Origin: Streptomyces alanosinicus
Lineage (GTDB): Bacteria; Actinomycetota; Actinomycetes; Streptomycetales; Streptomycetaceae
Reading direction: 5' to 3'
NCBI RefSeq assembly: GCF_014650595.1
Contig: NZ_BMVG01000003.1
Location: forward strand, 186,001 to 250,000
Length of the DNA stretch: 64,000 nt
This document shows, piece after piece, positions 9,944 through 18,194 of this stretch (its first letter is position 1; each line of letters begins with the position of its first letter). The position numbers and the translations under genes were made by a program. The notes under the pieces are model-generated. The model saw nothing but the letters and a program-made list of their open reading frames with translations. It did not search any database and was not told where the DNA came from.

Positions 9944-12772
9944 GTGACCGTGCGACGGGACTTCCAGGAGCCTGCCAGGTGCCGCCCCGACCTGGTCATC
10001 GGCCGCGAGGAGCTGTTCGCCGGCGCCCGTGACCAACTCGCCTCGGGTGGCAGTGTGCTGCTCCACGGTCCCGCCGGAATAGGGAAATCCACCGTCCTGC
10101 GGGCATTGACCGAGGAATGCGGCGCCACCGCGCGGACCGTGTTGCGCTGCTCCGCCACCGAGTCCGAATCCCACCTTCCGTTCCTGGCCCTCGCCGATCT
10201 CCTCGGCCTGGTCCTCGACGAGGTCTCGCCCCGGCTGCCCGCCGCCCAGCGCACCGCCCTGGAGTCGGCGCTCACCGGACGCGGCGAATCCAGCCTCCAG
10301 CGCGACGGCCTCGCCCTGCGCCTCGCGGTGCTCTCCGCGCTGCGCGCGCTGGCCGCCGAGGGCGGGGTCCTCGTCGTCGCCGACGACCTGCAGTGGCTGG
10401 ACCCGGCCAGCGCCGAACTGCTCGGTTTCGCCGCCCGGCGCCTGGAGGGCACCCCGGTGCAGCTGTTGTGCGCAGTGCGCACCGAGGGCCAGGAGAGCCA
10501 GGAGTACGACCGGCATCTGCGCGCCTGCCCGCCGGGCACCCTCGCGGTCCGGCTGGGGCCGCTCTCCCGCGCCCAGGTGGCCCAGCTGCTCGACCACCGC
10601 GGCCATGGCTCGCTGCCCCGCTCCACGGTTCGCGAGATCCACCGCACCAGCGGCGGCAACCCGCTGTTCGCCCTCGAACTCGGCCGCGCCCTCGCCGAGA
10701 GCCCCACCCCGCCCCGGCCGGGCGAGCCGCTGCCGGTGCCGACCAGCCTGCGCGCCCTGGTCCTGAGCCGACTGGACATGCTCTCCGTCGAGGCCCGCCG
10801 CACCCTGCTGGTGGCCAGTGCCGGTGCCCGTCCCACGCCGGCGCTGCTGCACGCGGCCGGCCGGGAGAACGCCGAGGCCGAGTGTGCCCAGGCCGCCGAA
10901 CTCGGGCTGCTGGCCACCGAGGCCGACGCCCCGGCCGTACGGTTCGCGCACCCGCTGATCTCGGCCGCGCTGTACGCGGAGGCACCCGCGCACGAGCGAC
11001 GCGCCGCGCACGCGGCCCTGTCCACGGCCGCCTCCGACCCGATCGAACGGGCCCGGCACCTGGCCCTGGCCAGCAGCGGCACCGATCCGGAGGTCGCCGC
11101 CCGGCTCGCCGAGGCCGCGGCCCTCGCCCGGGACCGCGGCGCCCCCTCGGTCGCCGCCCAGCTGGGGCTGCTGGCCGCCCGGCACACCCCCGCCGACGGC
11201 ACGCCGAGCCCGCAGGAGCGCCGGCTGCAGGCCGCCGAGGACGCGATCACCGCGGGCGAACTCGACCTGGCCCGGGACATCGCCCGCGAGGTGCTCCTGC
11301 GGGCGAGCGTGCCCGCCGACCGGGTGCGCGCCTGGATCATCGTCATCGACAGCGCCGGCCACACCATGGCCGAGGTCGACGCGGTCTTCCCGCAGGCCCT
11401 CGCCGACGCCGGCGAGAACCCCCGGCTGCTGGGCCTGGTCCACTACCAGCTGGCCTGGCGGGCGCTGATCGTGGAGGGCGACTTCACGCAGGCCCGCGAG
11501 GCCGCCGCGCACGCCGCCGAGCTGGCCGCGCGCAGCCAGGACCGGCGCACCGAACTGCTCTCCCTCGCCTTCCAGGCGCAGACCGAGACCCTGATGGGCC
11601 ATCCGGAGGCACCGCGGACCATCAAACGCGCCCTGAAGGAGCCCCAGGACCCCCGGGTCGCCTGGCACCACAACGGGGCGGGCAGCGCCCGGTTCCGCTG
11701 GCTGGTCATGGGCGACCAGCTGACCGAGGCGCGAGTGACGGTGACCGCGCTGCTGCGCGAGGTGCGCCGGCGCGGCTCGGTGGAGAGCGAGGTGCACTTC
11801 CTGCGCGGACTGGCCGAGACCGAACTGCGCGCCGGGCACTGCGGGCGCGCCCTGGAGCTGGCCCGGGACAGCCTGCGCCTCGCCCGGGACTCCGGGATCG
11901 GCGAGACCGCCTCGGCGATGCTCACCTCGCTCGCTGAGGCCTCCGGCGGCGATGTGGACCGGGCCCTGGCCCTCGCCCGGGAGGCCGTGGAGCACGCCGA
12001 GGAGGACGGCGACCAGATGTATCTCTCCCGGGCGCTGGGCGCACTCGGGTACGCCCAGTTGGTGGCCGGGGACCCGGCGGGCACGGTCCGCTCGCTGCGC
12101 CGGGTGCGCCGGCTGGAGCTGGGGCTCGGCATCACCGACCCGGCGCGCGGCCGCTGGCAGGCCGACCTCGCCGAGGCACTGGTCCGCATCGGTGAGCCGG
12201 CCGAGGCACAGGACGTCATCGACACCAGCCGCGAGCACGCCCTGCGGCTCGGCCGGGAGAGTGTCCTCGCCGTCCTGGACCGGGCCGAGGCCCTGGTCAA
12301 GGCCGCGCAGGGCGAGCTGGAGGCCGCCGTGGCCCAGCTGACATCCGCTCAGGACCGACTCGGCAAGCTCGGCTACGGCCTGGAGGAGGCGCGGGCCGCG
12401 TTCGCACTGGCGCGGCTGCGCGACAGACGCCCCGGTTCCACGGCCTACGAGGAGGCGACCCGGATGTTCCGCCGCTGCCGGGCGTTGCCCTGGTTGCGCC
12501 AAGTGGACGAATCCCTCACCACCGCCGAGCCGGAAGCGGCGCTCGCCGCGCCGGACGCCCTGGCGGGCCTGGAGGGGCTGCAGGTGCTGGCCGCGATGGA
12601 GCGTCAGGTCGCCGCGCTGGTCATGGAGGGCGCCACCAACCGGGAGATCGCCGCCCGGCTGTTCATCAGCGTCAAAACGGTGGAGGCGACGCTGACCCGG
12701 GTCTACCGCAAGCTGGGGATCCGCTCGCGCGTGGATATCGTCCGATTGGCGGCGGCTCGCCGCGCGAAGTGA
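9944..12772 (+). CDS. Large ATP-binding LuxR-family regulator (LAL)
   Basis: 942 residues from the GTG at 9944, with AGGGGAG just upstream; an earlier in-frame TTG at 9914 has no ribosome binding site. The N-terminal AAA/NACHT-like ATPase has a Walker A (HGPAGIGKST, 41-50) and Walker B-type VLVVADDLQWLD. A long Ala/Leu/Glu-rich helical middle of TPR-like repeats follows. The C-terminus is a LuxR HTH (MEGATNREIAARLFISVKTV). This is the MalT/LAL architecture: ligand and ATP binding switch the protein to a transcription activator. The next gene on the same strand is a secreted trypsin whose upstream region carries a 16-bp palindrome, so the protease is a plausible target. Confidence 0.87.
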   Translation: MTVRRDFQEPARCRPDLVIGREELFAGARDQLASGGSVLLHGPAGIGKSTVLRALTEECGATARTVLRCSATESESHLPFLALADLLGLVLDEVSPRLPAAQRTALESALTGRGESSLQRDGLALRLAVLSALRALAAEGGVLVVADDLQWLDPASAELLGFAARRLEGTPVQLLCAVRTEGQESQEYDRHLRACPPGTLAVRLGPLSRAQVAQLLDHRGHGSLPRSTVREIHRTSGGNPLFALELGRALAESPTPPRPGEPLPVPTSLRALVLSRLDMLSVEARRTLLVASAGARPTPALLHAAGRENAEAECAQAAELGLLATEADAPAVRFAHPLISAALYAEAPAHERRAAHAALSTAASDPIERARHLALASSGTDPEVAARLAEAAALARDRGAPSVAAQLGLLAARHTPADGTPSPQERRLQAAEDAITAGELDLARDIAREVLLRASVPADRVRAWIIVIDSAGHTMAEVDAVFPQALADAGENPRLLGLVHYQLAWRALIVEGDFTQAREAAAHAAELAARSQDRRTELLSLAFQAQTETLMGHPEAPRTIKRALKEPQDPRVAWHHNGAGSARFRWLVMGDQLTEARVTVTALLREVRRRGSVESEVHFLRGLAETELRAGHCGRALELARDSLRLARDSGIGETASAMLTSLAEASGGDVDRALALAREAVEHAEEDGDQMYLSRALGALGYAQLVAGDPAGTVRSLRRVRRLELGLGITDPARGRWQADLAEALVRIGEPAEAQDVIDTSREHALRLGRESVLAVLDRAEALVKAAQGELEAAVAQLTSAQDRLGKLGYGLEEARAAFALARLRDRRPGSTAYEEATRMFRRCRALPWLRQVDESLTTAEPEAALAAPDALAGLEGLQVLAAMERQVAALVMEGATNREIAARLFISVKTVEATLTRVYRKLGIRSRVDIVRLAAARRAK

Positions 12773-12818
12773 GAACGCGGCCGGTTAACTGAACCGGACC
12801 GAGGGTTTTCCCTCACCC

Positions 12819-12834
12819 AACCCCCTAGGGGGTT
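12819..12834. promoter_or_regulatory. Perfect 16-bp palindrome upstream of secreted trypsin gene
   Basis: AACCCCCTAGGGGGTT is self-complementary over its full length, between the LAL regulator and the protease gene and about 145 bp before the protease start. It contains CTAG, which is rare in this genome type. Flanking TTCCCTCA and TTTTCCCTCA repeats add to the structure. It is a candidate operator for the neighbouring LAL protein; this is inference. Confidence 0.5.
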
Positions 12835-12977
12835 CCCTCATTGGGAGCCAAGGGTTCCGGGTCCTAGCGTAAAGGGCGTGCCGCTCGCCCGGGCATACGG
12901 GGGTCGGTCCCGCGACCCCCGTGCACAGCCCCCACCCGTGCGACCCCCCACCGGTGCAACCCCCACTGAGGAGACTC

Positions 12978-13769
12978 ATGTTCGGGCTCAGATGTGCCAG
13001 ACAGACCGCCGCGATCCTGGTGGCCACCGCCGCCGCCGCGGCGACCGCGCTGTTCGCCTCCCCCACGGCCGGCGCCGCCCCGCAGCCCATCGTCGGTGGT
13101 ACGACCACCACCAGCGCGGAGTATCCGTTCGTCGTGCAGATCACCGACGCCTCAGGCAACCAGTTCTGCGGCGGCACCCTGGTGGCCGCCAAGAAGGTCG
13201 TGACGGCCGCGCACTGCATGGCCGGCGAGTCCACCGGCAATGTCCGCGTGGTCGGCGGCCGGACCTATCTGAACGGCACGGACGGCACGGTCAGTCAGGT
13301 CAGCAAGATCTGGGTCAACCCGGACTACACGGATGCCACCAACGGCGACGACGTGGCCGTGCTGACCCTGTCGACGGCGATGCCGTACACCCCGGTGTCG
13401 TTCGTCTCCTCCTCGCAGACGGGCGTGTACGCGGCCGGCACCCAGGCCCGGATCCTCGGCTGGGGGACCACGTCGGAGAACGGCAGCTCCTCCAACCAGC
13501 TGCGGACCTCGACCGTCCCGGTCGTGGCCGACACCAGCTGCAAGACTTCCTACGGTTCGGACTTCGTCCAGTCCGACATGGTATGCGCCGGACTCACCAC
13601 CGGCGGCGTAGACACCTGCCAGGGCGACAGCGGCGGTCCCCTGCTCATCGGGGGCGTCCTGGCAGGGATCACTTCCTGGGGCGAGGGTTGCGCGGAGGCC
13701 GGTTACCCGGGTGTGTACACCCGGCTGACCACCTTCTCGGACCTCGTGACCGCGCAGATCAACTCGTGA
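12978..13769 (+). CDS. Secreted trypsin-like serine protease
   Basis: 263-residue S1 protease. The signal peptide spans ~1-33 with an Ala-rich core. A short propeptide then leads to IVGG (38-41), the usual activation end. The triad is His79 (TAAHC), Asp125 (DDVAVL) and Ser218 (GDSGGP). Asp212 sits six residues before the Ser, the pocket Asp of true trypsins, so cleavage after Arg/Lys is expected. It resembles S. griseus trypsin. Cys64/80, 188/203 and 214/238 pair as in the family. GAGGAG four bases before the ATG fixes the start. It lies downstream of a LAL regulator. Confidence 0.92.
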   Translation: MFGLRCARQTAAILVATAAAAATALFASPTAGAAPQPIVGGTTTTSAEYPFVVQITDASGNQFCGGTLVAAKKVVTAAHCMAGESTGNVRVVGGRTYLNGTDGTVSQVSKIWVNPDYTDATNGDDVAVLTLSTAMPYTPVSFVSSSQTGVYAAGTQARILGWGTTSENGSSSNQLRTSTVPVVADTSCKTSYGSDFVQSDMVCAGLTTGGVDTCQGDSGGPLLIGGVLAGITSWGEGCAEAGYPGVYTRLTTFSDLVTAQINS

Positions 13770-13811
13770 CCCGGAAGACCTCCCGAGCACCCCTCGGGTA
13801 GATGCCAGGGG

Positions 13812-13846
13812 GGCGCTGCGAGCCACCACGAGCGGCCCGCAGCGCC
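13812..13846 (+). terminator. Terminator hairpin after trypsin gene
   Basis: Arms GGCGCTGCG (13812-13820) and CGCAGCGCC (13838-13846), perfect over 9 bp, with a 17-nt loop. It lies 43 bp after the trypsin stop codon. Confidence 0.6.
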
Positions 13847-14074
13847 TCCCTCTCCACCTCCGCCCCCCGCGCAAGCGGCGCGTGAAACCGGTGCTCACCC
13901 GTTTGCGCGATACCCGGGTCACCGTCCGGCGGGCCCGGAGGCGGGAGCGCCACCACCGGCCGACGTACCACGCTGCCCGGATGCCACGGGCCGGCCGTGC
14001 CGAGTGCCCGGATATCCTGCCGGCCTGGCCCGCTGAGTGATCAGGCGGGCGCAGGCTCGACGGAGAGGCGGCCG

Positions 14075-14318
14075 ATGTCCGGGCGAGAGAACGGCAGGAA
14101 CGGCGGGCGCAGGTCCGTCTGACGCCGCGCCGGCGTCCGCGTCTCCTCCCCCGCCACGCTCGCCGAGACCTACCGCGCGCTGCGCGAGCAGCCCTCCGGC
14201 ATGGTCTGGATCGGCCTCGCCCGGCCCACCGGGGCCGATCCGCACTCGCTGGCCGCCGAGTTCGACCTGCGTCCCCTCGCGATGGGGGGACTGGCTCCGA
14301 AGGACCGGCGCGGTGGCC
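14075..14318 (+). pseudogene. Decayed N-terminal fragment of a CorA-type Mg2+/Co2+ transporter
   Basis: An ATG at 14075 with GGAGAGG upstream opens a frame that reads MSGRENGRNGGRRSV and then hits a TGA. The same frame continues as RVSSPATLAETYRALREQ, GMVWIGLARPTGAD and SLAAEFDLRPLA, which is how actinobacterial CorA proteins begin (the usual form is GFVWIGLxxPTxxE...LAAEFGLHPLAVEDA). Homology stops at about 14290, where the family's VEDAVHAHQRPK would follow. Both the body of the cytoplasmic domain and the two-TM GMN pore are missing. I infer a truncated, nonsense-containing relic at the edge of the accessory island. Confidence 0.7.
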
Positions 14319-14322
14319 GGTC

Positions 14323-15231
14323 TCAGGGCCGCGGCAGCCAGCTGCCGACCTCGTCCATGGCGGCCGCGAAGTCCGCGCGGTCGGTGTCGAGGAATCTCCT
14401 GAAGAACCAGTTGGGCACCCGGGCCTGCGCCAGCCGGGTGCGCAGCAGCACGTCCTGGGCCTGCCGGGCGAGCAGCAGCAGCTGCGGCACCCGGTCCGCG
14501 GGCAGCCCCGTGTGCGCGTGCTCGCGCATCTCCCGCAGGACCACCAGCCGTGCCTGTTCGCGCGCGGCCGCGGTCTCGCGCTGTGCGCGGACGATGTCGA
14601 CACCGAGCAGCAGCAGGCCGAGCGAGGGAATGAACCAGGTCGTGAGCAGGGAGGCGAGGGTCATACGGGTGGCCACGCCCACGGCCACCCCGGTGACGAT
14701 CCACCCGATCACGCCGGCCTGGACCGCGGCGGCATAACGCCTGCGGATCCGCGCGCCCCACGCGAGGTTCTGCAGGATGCAGGACAACACGTCCAGGGGA
14801 CGCGGCAGTTCACGGATCTCGTAGTAGTCCCGCAGCCGCTCGACCGGACCCGTGTAGCGCCGGGCCAGCCGGCTGATCTCGTCGGCGGACGGGGGGCTCC
14901 CGGCCAGCGTCTCGTTCCACGGGACGTCGTACAGCCGGGTGTCGAACGTCTCCTGCAGCAGTGCCGCCGTACGGAACTCGCTCTCCGTCCACGCCCCGGC
15001 CCCGACGGCGTACACGAGCGCCCACAGGAAGCCGATCGTCGTGAGCACGGTCTGCAGGGCCGGGACCACGACCGCGAGAACCGCGCCGGCGGCCAGCACC
15101 ACGGACACGACGACACGGGCGGAGGCGAGCCGTCGGGCGCGGGCGTGCGAGGACTCTCCGGCGCGCAGCACGGTCAGCATGTCCTCGTCGTTCTGGCGTC
15201 GCACGATCGGAGCCGGTATGCCTTGACTCAC
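14323..15231 (-). CDS. S-4TM family putative pore-forming effector
   Basis: 302 residues from the GTG at 15231, which has AGGGGGA four bases upstream; a GTG six codons earlier lacks that support. Four membrane segments occur in two hairpins (roughly residues 39-58, 61-80, 170-188 and 193-213). The cytoplasmic part between them carries FDTRLYDVPWN, a DEISRLARRY segment, and LRDYY followed by ARIRRRYA. These features match the S-4TM (SMODS-associated four-TM) family, predicted membrane effectors of bacterial conflict systems. It is transcribed divergently from the VMAP-MoxR-NB-ARC operon. Membrane disruption on activation is the predicted role, from family knowledge; no activity is shown by the sequence. 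Confidence 0.75.
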   Translation of the reverse strand: MSQGIPAPIVRRQNDEDMLTVLRAGESSHARARRLASARVVVSVVLAAGAVLAVVVPALQTVLTTIGFLWALVYAVGAGAWTESEFRTAALLQETFDTRLYDVPWNETLAGSPPSADEISRLARRYTGPVERLRDYYEIRELPRPLDVLSCILQNLAWGARIRRRYAAAVQAGVIGWIVTGVAVGVATRMTLASLLTTWFIPSLGLLLLGVDIVRAQRETAAAREQARLVVLREMREHAHTGLPADRVPQLLLLARQAQDVLLRTRLAQARVPNWFFRRFLDTDRADFAAAMDEVGSWLPRP

Positions 15232-15420
15232 GTGGTCCCCCCTGCTCACCCCTGGTCGTGCAGCACCCTAGTGCGGGGTCCACCGCGGTGCGGCGTCCCG
15301 GACCATCTTCCTACCCGCGAATCTCGTCGAACGTGTTTGGCTGTGCGGCCAATCCCCATACTCTGATCGGGTGTTGGAGCCGAGGCGCCAGGTAGGGCTG
15401 TGTGCGGGGGAGAGACGCCT

Positions 15421-17043
15421 ATGCCACGGGGACTCGCTGTCCAGACCGAACAGCACCATCGGATCGTGCTCGGGGTCGTGGGAGTCCTGGAGGAGTCGTC
15501 GGCCCTGACGGACACGCGCGGCCGGCACCAGTGGCGGCGCGAACTGACGCGGCTTCTGGGCAGTCGCGGTCAGGCCCTGGAGGAGTTCCCCACCGCGCGG
15601 CAGGAGTTCCTGGAGGCGGTGTATGTGTGCGAGGGACTGCCGGGCGGGCTGGCGGTGCTGGCGGACGCGACCTGTTACGTGGCGCCCGCGCTGGAGCACC
15701 GTCTGAGGCCGCTCGTGGAAGAGCTCTGCGCGCTGCGGCTCTACGAGGGCCGGGACTGGACGGCACTGCGTGACGCCCTGTACCTCAGCCTGCCGGAACT
15801 CGACGCGACGGTCGCGGTGATCATGGGCGGCCGGGTGCGGCTGCCCAGGTACTGCACGACGGCCTGGCACGCGTTCCTGTACCTCTCCGGCCTCACGAGT
15901 GTGCCGGACACGGACCTGCCGCCCGGCATGCTGCTGCTGGAACACCTGGCACTCCACACCGAACTCGCCGCACACGTGGGCGAGTTGCACGGCTGGAACG
16001 ACCACTTCGCGCGATGCTGGAAGCTGACCGACGGCGAGTACGGCCTCGCGGCGTTACGGGCGTCCCTGCTCGACGGCCGCCCGTCCCCGGCGGACCGCGC
16101 CGCCGCCGAGCCGGCCGCCCCGCCCGCGCCGCCGGCGGACCCGCCCGTCGTGCCGCAGCGGCCGGTGATCAGGCTGTACGTCAAACTCGTGCCGGACCTC
16201 ACGCCGTTGCCCGGCATCGGCACCGGCCGACGGCAGGCACGCGGGAAACGCCGCTACTGGGTGTCCGCCCGGGTGAAGTACGCGGAGTCCCCGGAGCTGC
16301 ATCACGCCAAGGAGGGCGAGGTCCAGCAGCCGGTCTCCCGCGCGCAGATACCGGCCGCGGTGGCAGGTCTGCTGAGACGCATGGCGTCGCTGTGGCACAC
16401 CCGCGCCCAAGAGGTGGTGCTGGAGTTCTTCCTGCCCACGGAGTTGCTGAACGAGCCGGTCGAGTGGTGGGACCGCGATCCCTCGCTCGGCTATGCCAAC
16501 CCGCTGTTCAGCAAGTATCCGGAGATCGTGCTGCACAGCCTGGAACGCCTGCACCGGCGGGACGCCCACCAGGTCTGGCGGCTGCGCTGGGCGCGCTGGA
16601 AGGACGACCCGGAGAACGAGGAGGCCGTCCACTGGTGCGATCAGGCGGGGCGCCCGCTGAAGGACCATCTCGAACGCCTGGACAAGACCGTCGGCGCGAA
16701 GAAGGACGTCGTCGCCATGGTGCTCAGCGAGCCGCCGGCCGCCGGGCGGGCGGCCGGCCTCGGAGAAGTTCGCGTGGCCATCGATCTGGGCATTCCTGTC
16801 TTCATACTCCACCGTGAGGCGACCTCCGAGCAGTTCCATGGCATGGTCCGGGACGGCCTGACCGAAGGCGGTCTGGCAGGCCTTACGTTCCATGCCCGAC
16901 AGTGGAAGAGCGATTCCGCGACGCGTGCGGACGGCCGTTCACCGGCCTCGGCCCAGCATCTGTGTGTCGTCTGGGACGATCCCGAGCAGCTGCTGGACGG
17001 TGGTGCCGGCGCGCCTGCCGCGTTCATAGGGGGGATTGAATGA
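15421..17043 (+). CDS. VMAP-type protein (vWA-MoxR-associated) with N-terminal effector-associated domain
   Basis: 540 residues from the ATG at 15421, with GGGGGAGAG upstream; a GTG at 15400 is less likely. Residues ~10-100 form a small all-helical effector-associated domain (EAD2-like), with a TDTRGRHQW segment and then a CEGLPGGLAVLAD motif. A middle region follows, then a Pro/Ala linker near 215-240. The C-terminal half is VMAP-C-like, marked by VLEFFLPTELLNEPVEWW and LFSKYPEIVLHSLERL. VMAP proteins are the third component of vWA-MoxR ternary conflict systems, where EADs recruit effectors. It overlaps the MoxR gene by ATGA. A related helical domain ends the kinase-fold protein at 24988-26553, suggesting that the two bind each other. 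Confidence 0.75.
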   Translation: MPRGLAVQTEQHHRIVLGVVGVLEESSALTDTRGRHQWRRELTRLLGSRGQALEEFPTARQEFLEAVYVCEGLPGGLAVLADATCYVAPALEHRLRPLVEELCALRLYEGRDWTALRDALYLSLPELDATVAVIMGGRVRLPRYCTTAWHAFLYLSGLTSVPDTDLPPGMLLLEHLALHTELAAHVGELHGWNDHFARCWKLTDGEYGLAALRASLLDGRPSPADRAAAEPAAPPAPPADPPVVPQRPVIRLYVKLVPDLTPLPGIGTGRRQARGKRRYWVSARVKYAESPELHHAKEGEVQQPVSRAQIPAAVAGLLRRMASLWHTRAQEVVLEFFLPTELLNEPVEWWDRDPSLGYANPLFSKYPEIVLHSLERLHRRDAHQVWRLRWARWKDDPENEEAVHWCDQAGRPLKDHLERLDKTVGAKKDVVAMVLSEPPAAGRAAGLGEVRVAIDLGIPVFILHREATSEQFHGMVRDGLTEGGLAGLTFHARQWKSDSATRADGRSPASAQHLCVVWDDPEQLLDGGAGAPAAFIGGIE

Positions 17044-18194
17044 GTGCATCACCTCAGGCGGGCTTACCGGCGCCGGACAGCCGCCCGCCGGGCCGGCCGC
17101 TGTACACGGGTACCGGTACGGCGTTCACCGACCCGACGCCGTACGAGGACCGCGCCTGGCCGCCGGGCCCGCGCTGGCGGACCTTCGACGGGGGGCCGGT
17201 GCAGCCCGCGCCGCCCGAGGACGGCGAGGCGGACCGGCGGCTGGGACCGGCCTCGGCGAACCGGCGGCCGCCGGCGGCCGAGGTGCGGCTGGTCAACGCC
17301 GCCCTCCTGCTGAGGCGTCCGCTGCTGGTGACGGGACGGCCGGGCGTCGGCAAATCCGCGCTCGCCTACCGCATCGCGCGTGAACTGGGCCTGGGACGCG
17401 TGCTCCAATGGCCGGTCACCAGCAAGACGACGCTGGCCTCGGGGCTGTTCGAATACGACGTCCTCGGGCGGGCGCAGGCGGGACAGGCGTGGTTCGCGGC
17501 ACAGGAGCGGGTGTCCGGACCGGGGAGGTCCGGACCGCGGGTGTCCGGACAGCAGGAGGCCGCCGACGACCGCGCGGTGACCGCCCTGGACATCGGCGAC
17601 TTCATCCAGCTCGGTCCGCTGGGCACCGCCCTGCTGCCGCACCGGCTGCCTCGCGTCCTGCTGATCGACGAGCTGGACAAGGGAGATGCCGATCTGCCCA
17701 ATGACCTGCTGTCGTTGTTCGAGGACGGCTGGTTCCCGGTGCAGCCTCTCGTTCGGGTGAAGCGGCGGATGGAAAGTGTCACCGTTTACACGGCAGACCC
17801 GGGCAGGACCGCAACCATCAATGACGGGATCATCAAAACTCGATCATTCCCGATCGTCATCATGACGTCCAATGGTGAACGTGAGTTCCCTGAGGCGTTT
17901 ATGCGCCGATGCCTGCGACTTGATATACCGGACCCCACACCGGAGACGCTGGGCGAGTTGGTCGCCGCGCACTTCGGGGGCGGGTTGTCGGACATGCAAG
18001 AAAGGCTCGTCCAGGAGTTCATGACACGCAGTGCTCAGGTCGACGGACTGGCATCCGACCAATTACTCAATGCGGCACACCTGGTCACCTCGGGTGCCTA
18101 CTCCTACGGTGAGGAGGACCACGCCGAGTGGCAAGCCGTCCTCGAAGCTATCTGGCACCCGCTGAACGGAGACGGAGCGGACTGGGGTGTCTGA
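17040..18194 (+). CDS. MoxR-family AAA+ ATPase
   Basis: 384 residues. An unstructured Pro-rich N-terminus (~1-75) precedes a AAA+ core: Walker A GRPGVGKS (99-106), Walker B LLIDELDK (207-214), a polar sensor strand IVIMTSNGE, and EAFMRRCLRL with the arginine-finger/sensor region. A small insertion near 157-172 is encoded by three TCCGGAC repeats, a likely slippage tract. MoxR ATPases act as chaperone-like switches for vWA partners. Here the gene sits between the VMAP gene (4-bp overlap) and the vWA-like/NB-ARC gene (8-bp overlap), so the three proteins are likely made together. Confidence 0.85.
   Translation: MSASPQAGLPAPDSRPPGRPLYTGTGTAFTDPTPYEDRAWPPGPRWRTFDGGPVQPAPPEDGEADRRLGPASANRRPPAAEVRLVNAALLLRRPLLVTGRPGVGKSALAYRIARELGLGRVLQWPVTSKTTLASGLFEYDVLGRAQAGQAWFAAQERVSGPGRSGPRVSGQQEAADDRAVTALDIGDFIQLGPLGTALLPHRLPRVLLIDELDKGDADLPNDLLSLFEDGWFPVQPLVRVKRRMESVTVYTADPGRTATINDGIIKTRSFPIVIMTSNGEREFPEAFMRRCLRLDIPDPTPETLGELVAAHFGGGLSDMQERLVQEFMTRSAQVDGLASDQLLNAAHLVTSGAYSYGEEDHAEWQAVLEAIWHPLNGDGADWGV

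Noticed and set aside
9893..12502. 869-codon open frame on the minus strand opposite the LAL regulator
   Set aside because: Shadow of the LAL gene; no ribosome binding site or recognisable domain.
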